In this document: piece by piece, positions 33,602 to 39,153 of the stretch | How the letters are laid out: every line of letters begins with the position of its first letter | How positions within the stretch are numbered: the first letter of the stretch is position 1 | Assembly: GCA_021812315.1 (NCBI GenBank) | Contig: JAKANU010000002.1 | Span: forward strand, 1-39,153 | From: Pseudomonadota bacterium | GTDB taxonomy: Bacteria; Pseudomonadota; Gammaproteobacteria; Burkholderiales; Burkholderiaceae_C | Reading direction: 5' to 3' | DNA length: 39,153 nucleotides | The notes under the pieces: generated by a model | What the model was told of the DNA's origin: nothing | The model's input: the letters and a program-made list of their open reading frames with translations, nothing else | Database searches by the model: none | Position numbers and translations under genes: made by a program

Positions 33602-33630
33602 TTGAATTCAGTTCTTGGCGTGTTTAAACT
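33602..33630 (+). promoter_or_regulatory. Sigma70-like promoter for the structured RNA
   Basis: TTGAAT (33602-33607), a 17-bp spacer and TAAACT (33625-33630) would start a transcript near 33637, just at the first hairpin of the structured RNA and not at a coding gene. Confidence 0.5.
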
Positions 33631-33636
33631 GAAAAT

Positions 33637-33850
33637 GCCCGTCACGCGACGGGCGTAGCGCCGGCAGTAGCCAGTCCCTACCTCAGGGTAGCTGTGATGA
33701 AGCGGCCCCGGCGATTCATGGAGGCAATCTTTTGCCATCCAGCACGGCGGGACCTTACCCTCCAGTCGTGCGAACCAAGACAGCATGGACCTCGTGTTCG
33801 CTGTCGAGCCCGGCGGCACGGCTTGAGGCCAACCGACCGGGCTTTTGTCT
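33637..33850 (+). ncRNA. ssrS: Structured non-coding RNA, candidate 6S RNA
   Basis: An approximately 210-nt transcript is bounded by a promoter at 33602-33630 and a terminator at 33807-33846. It can fold as one long interrupted hairpin. CGCCGG (33659-33664) pairs with CCGGCG (33810-33815). GGCCCCG (33704-33710) pairs with CGGGACC (33748-33754), with one C-A mismatch. TGGAGGCAA (33719-33727) pairs with TTGCC-A-TCCA (33732-33741) around a TCTT loop. The unpaired centre holds GCCAGTCCC on the 5' side (33670-33678) and GAACCAAG on the 3' side (33762-33769); both strings also occur in E. coli 6S RNA as I remember it. 6S RNA binds the sigma70 holoenzyme as an open-promoter mimic. A 5' hairpin (GCCCGTC-ACGC-GACGGGC, 33637-33654) may be trimmed. 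It could instead be an unrelated RNA or the leader of the DUF349 gene. Confidence 0.5.
33807..33846 (+). terminator. Rho-independent terminator ending the structured RNA
   Basis: AGCCCGG (33807-33813) pairs with CCGGGCT (33837-33843), with inner CGG/CCG and GGC/GCC pairs, followed by TTTTGTCTT. It lies about 100 bp before the DUF349 start codon, which argues against an open frame that would read through it. Confidence 0.65.
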
Positions 33851-33947
33851 TATTAGTTGCCCGCCGACAAAATTTGCGGCGAAAATGTCCCTTTGCCCCG
33901 ACCGGCCTCTGGTCGGGTTTCGTTTCCTGTTCTTGTTTGCGCGATCC

Positions 33948-36659
33948 ATGTTCCCCTTTGCTGCCACCCCAAAAGCCCCGGAAGTCCCGGAAACCACACC
34001 CGTTTCGGCCAGGGCAGTGGAGGCCCATCCCCTCGACGAATTGACAGGTGGCGCGTTTTCAGCGCCGACCTCGGGTGAGCGAACGGCGCGGATCAGGGCC
34101 TGGCTGGCGGGTGCGCCGGGCGTGGAACAGATGCAGATGGTCTTCAAGGAGCTCAGCGTCAAGGACAAAGGTGCCTCGAAACTGTTGCGCGAACGCCTTG
34201 ACGAAATCAAGCGCAGCCGCGGTCAGGCGAGCCTGGCCAACGAATGGGCTGAAAAGGCCGCTGTCCTGCTGGCCCTGCCCAAACTCAATATCGCCGATGC
34301 GATGGCCTGGCAGCGTGACGCCGCGAAGGCCGGCGCGCCGCTGAGCAAGGAGCCGCTGGCGGCGCTGCGCGGCCAGCTCAGCGAGCGCGTGCGATGCATT
34401 GAAGACTTGCAACATCGCGTCCAGGTTCAGCGCGAGGCCGCCGTGCTGCTGGCCCAGCGCATTGAGGTGCTGTCGACCAAGTCCTGGCGCGACGCGCAAG
34501 GGGTGGTTGATTCGCTGCGAAGCGACGTTGAGCACTGGCAGGCGCAGGCGAGGCAATTGTCGGACGACGCCAACTGGCCCAGCGTGGACAGCAAGTTCCC
34601 GCCTCTGCTGGAGGCTTCGCGAGCCCAGTTGCTGGTGGTCTGGCAAGCCTTCAGCGACGCGCTGGCGCAGGCCAGTGCCGCGGCAGACGATGCGGCGGCG
34701 GCGTTGCCTGCCGTTCCGGTCTGGGCCGATGAGTTGCGCGCTGCGCGCGGTCTGGCAGGCGAGGCGGCAGCCAAGCCCAAGCGGCCTGTCGTTGACCCTG
34801 AGCTCAGGGCCCGGGCCAACAGCAGCGTGCGTGAGGTGTTGTCGGTCCTGGAGAAGGAAGTGGCGCAGGGACACGGTAAGGCCAGCACGGGTGCGGCCTC
34901 GGCGTTGCGCAACGCATTGAAGGAATACGGCAGACTGATTGACACCCAGCTCGACGCGCAGGCACACGCGGCACTGGCAGCGGCGGGTGAGCTTGAGGGT
35001 TGGCAGCGCTGGCGTGCGGATCAGTTGCGCGAGGAACTGGTGACCAAAGCGGAAGGCTTGCTGGCGCGCCCGCAAGGGCAGGCGATCGGCGGAAGAAAGA
35101 TGCAGGAGAACTTGCGCGCCCTGCGTGAACAGTGGAAGCAGACGGACCAGGGAGGCGTTCCCAATCACGGGCTGTGGAAGCGCTTTGACGATGCGTGCAA
35201 CGAGGCACACAAGGTGGTCGAGGCCTGGCTCGAGAAGATCCGGGCGGAGGCCGCGGAGCACCGGGCACAGCGATTGGCGCTGATCGGGGAAGTCAATGCC
35301 TGGGCTGCGGCCAACCCCGTGGCACTGGACGATGACTGGAAGGGTTTCAACCGCATCCTGCATCAGTTCGGCGAGCGCTGGCGCGACGGCGGGCACGTCG
35401 GTGAGAAGGCTTTTGCCGAGTTGCAGCCGCTGTGGATGGCCGCCATCGAGGCGGCGGCGGCGCCGCTTGAGGCGATGCGAGAGCAAAGTCTGATCAAGCG
35501 TCAGGCGATGATTGAAGAGGCGCGATTGCTTGGCGAGGCCGCGCAGTTGCGCATCGACGCAGTCAAGGCGCTGCAACAGCGCTGGCAGGCCGAGTCGCAT
35601 TTTGTACCGATGGAGCGCCGCCAGGAGCAGAAGCTCTGGGATGCGTTTCGCAAGCCGCTTGATGAGGCGTTTAACCGCAAGTCGCAACAGCGTCAGCAGG
35701 CCGAGGCGGCCCTGGGCGAGCGCGACCGGGTTGTCCTCGAAGCGGCCCGGGCTCTGGAGCAGGCCAACAGCTCCGGGGATGCGCAAGGTATTCGCAGCGC
35801 CATGCACGCGCTGGAGGCCGCGCTGCGCGGACAGGCACAGGCGCAAGCCGCGGTGCTGGCCGCTGGGGAGCCCAATTCTGGGGATGATTCGTCGCCAGAG
35901 CCCGCAGCCAAAGCGAACAATGCTCCGGAAGTTGTAGCACAACAGGCCCCGGACGAGGCCGGCGCGGGCAGCAACACGCCGCCGCCGGCACCGGCCAAGC
36001 CGGCGGCGCGCCCGGTGGTGGCGGTACGTGGCGATGATCGCCCGGGGATGCAAAGGAGCGAGCCCGTGCCCGCGGATCGGGCACGCCGTGACGGCAAGCG
36101 TGACAAGTCCCGAGGCGCGCGCGAAGAAGTCTTTACGCCCGGCAGGCCAGCGTTGGCCCGTCGCGACGGGCGTTTGTCGCCGCGCGCCGAATTGCCGCGC
36201 CTGAGCGAGCCGGCCTTTCGGGCCCAGCGTGATGCGCTCGAACATGCCCAGTCGACCTTGCGCAAACTTGCTGCGCAGGCCCACGGCGAAGCCTTGACTG
36301 TGTTGCTCGAAGCTTGGGAAAAGCGCGATGCAGCGCAACTTCCATCGGCGCAGGCATTCGGCGCCCAAGTACCTGCGGCGACCCGCAACGCCTGGCTCAA
36401 GGCCTTGGGTCAGAGGCCGGGGGCCGACGCCGGGTCCGCCCTGCTGCGTCTGGAGATGGCCGCGGAGTTGCCGACCCCTGCAGAATATCTCCAGGCGCGG
36501 CGCGCACTGCAGTTGCAGTTGTTGACGCGGCGCAACGATCCGTCGCCGGCGCAAACCTGGGCTCAGGACGTGAGCCAGGTGCTCTCCAGCGAGTTTGATC
36601 CGGTCGCTGCTCGACGCTTGCAAAACGTACTCAAAGTGCTTTTCAGATCCCCCGCGTGA
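33948..36659 (+). CDS. DUF349 domain-containing coiled-coil protein
   Basis: A 903-residue, largely helical cytoplasmic protein. I start at ATG 33948 (MFPFAATPKAPEVPETTPVS), which gives the N-terminus usual in Comamonadaceae homologues (then HPLDELTGGAFSAPTSGERT). The frame is open for another 72 codons upstream, but those overlap the RNA and its terminator. DUF349-type three-helix repeats with conserved Trp occur in the middle (RALREQWKQTDQGGVPNHGL, LWKRFDDACNEAHKVVEAWL, KALQQRWQAESHFVPMERRQ, LWDAFRKPLDEAFNRKSQQR). A disordered Pro/Ala/Arg-rich linker covers about residues 630-740. A further helical module ends the protein. No function is established by sequence; some relatives have been linked to chromosome or stress functions. 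Confidence 0.85.
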   Translation: MFPFAATPKAPEVPETTPVSARAVEAHPLDELTGGAFSAPTSGERTARIRAWLAGAPGVEQMQMVFKELSVKDKGASKLLRERLDEIKRSRGQASLANEWAEKAAVLLALPKLNIADAMAWQRDAAKAGAPLSKEPLAALRGQLSERVRCIEDLQHRVQVQREAAVLLAQRIEVLSTKSWRDAQGVVDSLRSDVEHWQAQARQLSDDANWPSVDSKFPPLLEASRAQLLVVWQAFSDALAQASAAADDAAAALPAVPVWADELRAARGLAGEAAAKPKRPVVDPELRARANSSVREVLSVLEKEVAQGHGKASTGAASALRNALKEYGRLIDTQLDAQAHAALAAAGELEGWQRWRADQLREELVTKAEGLLARPQGQAIGGRKMQENLRALREQWKQTDQGGVPNHGLWKRFDDACNEAHKVVEAWLEKIRAEAAEHRAQRLALIGEVNAWAAANPVALDDDWKGFNRILHQFGERWRDGGHVGEKAFAELQPLWMAAIEAAAAPLEAMREQSLIKRQAMIEEARLLGEAAQLRIDAVKALQQRWQAESHFVPMERRQEQKLWDAFRKPLDEAFNRKSQQRQQAEAALGERDRVVLEAARALEQANSSGDAQGIRSAMHALEAALRGQAQAQAAVLAAGEPNSGDDSSPEPAAKANNAPEVVAQQAPDEAGAGSNTPPPAPAKPAARPVVAVRGDDRPGMQRSEPVPADRARRDGKRDKSRGAREEVFTPGRPALARRDGRLSPRAELPRLSEPAFRAQRDALEHAQSTLRKLAAQAHGEALTVLLEAWEKRDAAQLPSAQAFGAQVPAATRNAWLKALGQRPGADAGSALLRLEMAAELPTPAEYLQARRALQLQLLTRRNDPSPAQTWAQDVSQVLSSEFDPVAARRLQNVLKVLFRSPA

Positions 36660-36788
36660 GGCAGGGGTCGCTGAGTTGGCCCTGCCCGTGCCGCGCGGGC
36701 GTCGTTGGTATCATCGGTGGCGTCGGGACCTCTTAACCTGGCGAGCGACGGCTGCGACCCGGACACGAACATCGGGAGGGATGGAGCG
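36660..36788 (+). other. Intergenic gap before GAF/HD-GYP gene
   Basis: The 129 bp contain an extended -10-like TTGGTATCAT near 36705-36714 but no matching -35 at proper distance. GGGAGGG just before the start is a strong ribosome-binding site. Nothing else is recognisable. Confidence 0.3.
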
Positions 36789-38396
36789 ATGAATTCTGTT
36801 GACGACCTGCTGAGACTGCTCGAGCAACTCAACGACATCGGGAGCTCGCTATCGAGGGAGCGTGACACGACGCGGCTGCTCGAGCGTGTGCTTGTGGCGG
36901 CCAAGACGATCACGCGTGCCGACGGGGGCACCCTGTACCGGATGTCGCCTGATGGGCGCAGCTTGTGCTTCGAGATCCTGCGCACCGACTCGCTGAATCT
37001 GGCCATGGGAGGCACTTCCGGGGCACCTATCAGTTTTCCCGACTTGCCACTGCGTGATGATTCGGGAGCGCCGAATGATTCATTGGTGGCAGCCTACGCA
37101 GCGATTCACGTTCAGACGGTCAATATCGCTGACGCGTACGCCGAGCCTGACTTTGACTTTTCTGGCACACGGGTGTTTGATCAGCGCAGCGGTTACCGCT
37201 CGAAATCGATGCTCGCGGTGCCGATGAAGAACCAGCTCGGCGAGGTTATCGGGGTGCTGCAACTGATCAATGCACTCGACGAGCAAACCGGTGCGGTGGT
37301 CTCCTTTTCTCCGGCTGATCAGAGTCTGGCGGAATCGCTGGCCTCGCAGGCGGCCATCGCCTTGAGCAATCGGCTGTTGATGACGCAATTGGAGGAATTG
37401 TTTGGCTCGTTCGTTGGATTGATCAACCTCGCCATTGACGACAAGTCACCGCACACGGGCGGGCACTGCCAGCGCGTGCCGGCCCTGACGATGATGCTCG
37501 CCGACGCCGTGGCGCAAACCCGTGAAGGTCCGCTGGCATCATTTGTCATGAGCGATAGCGACCGCTACGAACTGCATATCGCCGGCCTCTTGCATGATTG
37601 TGGAAAGATCACCACTCCGGTGCATGTTGTTGACAAGGCGACCAAGTTGCAGACGCTGTTCGATCGCATCCACCTCATAGACACGCGCTTCGAGGTGCTC
37701 AAGCGCGACCTTGAGCTCCACGCCATGCGTCGGCGATTGGCGCTGCGTCCATGCGTTGATGCAAAGGCTGAAGCCGCGATCACGCGCAGCACCAAGGCGG
37801 CACTGGCAGATCTTGATGCGGATCGCGAATTCCTGCGTGCCGCCAACACGGGCGGCGAGACAATGGCCGAGGAGGCAATGCAGCGCGTGCGGCGAATCGG
37901 CAGCTCGCGCACCTGGCGTGACGTGAACGGCGTGCAGACCGAGTTCCTGACCGCCAACGAGGTTGAAAATCTTTGCATACGCTCCGGAACCCTGACCCGG
38001 CTTGAGCGTGACACGATCAATCACCATATCGTCGCGACGATCAAAATGCTGGAGCAACTACCCTGGCCAAGACACCTTAGGAATGTGCCTGAATATGCTG
38101 GTGGACACCATGAGCGCATGGACGGGCGCGGTTATCCACGCGGCCTGACACGCGAGCAGATGTCGGTGCAGGCGCGCATGATGGGTATTGCCGACATCTT
38201 TGAAGCGCTCACTGCCTGCGATCGTCCGTACAAGCCGGGCATGAAGCTGTCGCAGGCGCTGGCGACCATGAAGAAGTTCAGGGACAACGGGCATATTGAT
38301 CCGGACCTGTTCGAGGTCTTCATGAATCAGGGGGTCTACAAGCGTTATGCCGAGCAGTTTCTCGACCCCTGGCAGGTCGACGAAGTGGTGCCCTAA
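36789..38396 (+). CDS. GAF and HD-GYP domain cyclic di-GMP phosphodiesterase
   Basis: A 535-residue protein starting at ATG 36789, 9 nt behind GGGAGGG. An N-terminal GAF domain (about residues 25-195) includes RADGGTLYRMSPDGRSLCFE and SMLAVPMKNQLGEVIGVLQL. The HD-GYP domain (about 210-500) has HTGGHCQRV, the HD pair at H269-D270 (LLHDCGKITTP), HH at 412-413, and GGHHERMDGRGYP with R447-G448-Y449-P450. About 110 residues (290-405) are inserted between the HD helix and the following INHHI helix. This is a recognisable subgroup of HD-GYP proteins. All metal ligands I can place are kept, so it should hydrolyse c-di-GMP; the GAF ligand is unknown. Its stop codon interleaves with the lpxH stop on the other strand. 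Confidence 0.92.
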   Translation: MNSVDDLLRLLEQLNDIGSSLSRERDTTRLLERVLVAAKTITRADGGTLYRMSPDGRSLCFEILRTDSLNLAMGGTSGAPISFPDLPLRDDSGAPNDSLVAAYAAIHVQTVNIADAYAEPDFDFSGTRVFDQRSGYRSKSMLAVPMKNQLGEVIGVLQLINALDEQTGAVVSFSPADQSLAESLASQAAIALSNRLLMTQLEELFGSFVGLINLAIDDKSPHTGGHCQRVPALTMMLADAVAQTREGPLASFVMSDSDRYELHIAGLLHDCGKITTPVHVVDKATKLQTLFDRIHLIDTRFEVLKRDLELHAMRRRLALRPCVDAKAEAAITRSTKAALADLDADREFLRAANTGGETMAEEAMQRVRRIGSSRTWRDVNGVQTEFLTANEVENLCIRSGTLTRLERDTINHHIVATIKMLEQLPWPRHLRNVPEYAGGHHERMDGRGYPRGLTREQMSVQARMMGIADIFEALTACDRPYKPGMKLSQALATMKKFRDNGHIDPDLFEVFMNQGVYKRYAEQFLDPWQVDEVVP

Positions 38397-39153
38397 GTCG
38401 GCACCAGGCGACTGGGCTCGCCGTGGGCTTCATCTGCTCGCAGACGCAGCACGTCACCGCGCGGTGGATCGGCGCTGGCATCCCAGTCGGCGAGCACGAC
38501 GCGCGAGAGGCCATCGCCCAGGTCATGCCGCGCGGGCTGGTGCGTGTGGCCATGAATCAAGGTATTGGCTTGAGCGTCCTGCAGCCAACGGCGCGTGGCG
38601 TCGCGGTCCAGGTCAGCCGGGGCCATGCCTGTGGCCTTTCGGCTCGACTTTGTGGCCTCGCTGAACTGGCGTATCGCCTGCGCCTGTGTCCGACGTTCAT
38701 CGAGCGGCTGGGCCAGGAATTTTTGCTGCCACGACGGGGTCCGAACCTGAGCGCGAAAGCGCTGGTATTCGACGTCGTCCAGGCATAACGCGTCGCCGTG
38801 AGACAGCAGCCAGCGTTGGCCTGCGAAGCTCAGCACGCAAGGGTCCTCGATCAGGGTGAGGCCGCAGCGCGAGGCAAACCGTTCGCCGATCAGAAAGTCG
38901 CGATTGCCGTGCATGAAGAACAGGCTCAGGTGCCTGGAGGCGGCCAGCAGGACATCGGCGCAACGCGACTCCACTGCTGTGTCTGCACCGCCCTCCAGGA
39001 CGTCGTCTCCGGGCCAGAACTCAAACAGGTCGCCCAGAATGAACAGCGCGTCTGCGGGTGTGCGCTGCAGGTAATGGAACCATCGGTCAAACGTGGCCGG
39101 TTGATCCGCCCGCAGGTGCAGATCGGATATGAATTCGATGCGTTGCCAGTGCG
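38393..39153 (-). CDS. lpxH: UDP-2,3-diacylglucosamine diphosphatase, 5' end beyond window
   Basis: The visible 253 codons are the bulk of LpxH, a calcineurin-like metallophosphatase that makes lipid X from UDP-2,3-diacylglucosamine in lipid A synthesis. The Mn-binding motifs appear in order: ISDLHL, ILGDLFEFWPGDD, MHGNRDF, LLSHGDALC and IHGHTHQPARHDL. The frame runs off the right edge just before ISDLHL, so only a few N-terminal residues are missing. A GTG at 38974 is an internal codon, not the start. The stop (TAG, 38395-38393) shares bases with the TAA of the HD-GYP gene. Confidence 0.95.
   Translation of the reverse strand, partial: HWQRIEFISDLHLRADQPATFDRWFHYLQRTPADALFILGDLFEFWPGDDVLEGGADTAVESRCADVLLAASRHLSLFFMHGNRDFLIGERFASRCGLTLIEDPCVLSFAGQRWLLSHGDALCLDDVEYQRFRAQVRTPSWQQKFLAQPLDERRTQAQAIRQFSEATKSSRKATGMAPADLDRDATRRWLQDAQANTLIHGHTHQPARHDLGDGLSRVVLADWDASADPPRGDVLRLRADEAHGEPSRLVPT

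Noticed and set aside
33637-33654. GCCCGTC/GACGGGC hairpin as a minus-strand terminator
   Set aside because: It is followed on the minus strand only by ATTTTC, and no minus-strand gene ends here; it is better explained as the 5' hairpin of the plus-strand RNA.
33732-33947. 72-codon upstream extension of the DUF349 protein
   Set aside because: It would run through the RNA fold and its terminator, is rich in Cys/Ser/Pro unlike the rest, and homologues start at MFPF-like sequences.
34059-36623. Open frame of 854 codons antisense to the DUF349 gene
   Set aside because: It mirrors a GC-rich gene with strong codon bias, has no recognisable domain and low-complexity Arg/Gln/Leu composition. The plus-strand gene explains the region.

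Overview
The window looks like a chromosomal segment of a Burkholderiales bacterium, most likely of the Comamonadaceae (Rhodoferax/Polaromonas-like). The grounds are high GC, the protein flavour of the housekeeping genes, the order ribD...ribE-ribBA-ribH-nusB, the glyA-nrdR pair, the DUF349 protein, and two kinds of degenerate intergenic repeat that I recognise from that family. Taxonomy is inferred, since no rRNA gene is present. Coding density is very high, and I see no insertion sequence, phage, CRISPR array or tRNA.

Layout. 1-3.7 kb: 3' part of gluQRS (runs off the left edge), an FAD amine-oxidase/renalase-like gene and a LysR regulator, all minus, with the regulator divergent from a pirin gene followed by a flavodoxin-fold quinone reductase. 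4.4-9.8 kb: a compact signalling locus of TonB-dependent receptor, solitary periplasmic binding protein and membrane hybrid histidine kinase, facing a LuxR-type response regulator whose 3' end overlaps the kinase gene. 9.9-13.5 kb: dnaE. 13.6-23.6 kb: a long minus-strand array read as ribD, Wzy/O-antigen-ligase-like gene, polytopic ICMT-like gene, ribE, ribBX (degenerate GTP cyclohydrolase domain), ribH, nusB, tolQ, tolR, tolA. It joins riboflavin synthesis, antitermination and a Tol complex that lacks ybgC, tolB and pal here. 23.7-30.7 kb: a minor-pilin operon read as fimT/gspH, pilV, pilW, pilX, pilY1, pilE. pilX has an unusual repeat-rich C-terminus and pilY1 a degenerate propeller calcium loop. 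30.8-33.4 kb: glyA, nrdR and a membrane-anchored lytic transglycosylase. 33.4-33.95 kb: a long non-coding interval with two divergent promoters, a palindrome and a structured RNA ending in a terminator, a candidate 6S RNA. 33.9-38.4 kb: a DUF349 coiled-coil protein and a GAF/HD-GYP c-di-GMP phosphodiesterase. 38.4 kb to the end: lpxH (5' end off the window).

How it fits together. Much of the window serves the cell envelope: type IV pili, the Tol motor, a lytic transglycosylase, lipid A synthesis and a glycan ligase. The HD-GYP protein could influence pilus or biofilm behaviour through c-di-GMP, though nothing in the sequence ties it to the pilus genes. The least conventional parts are the receptor/binding-protein/kinase locus, the structured RNA at 33.6-33.85 kb, the ligase/ICMT pair set inside the riboflavin operon, and a repeat that appears to have become coding sequence inside gluQRS.
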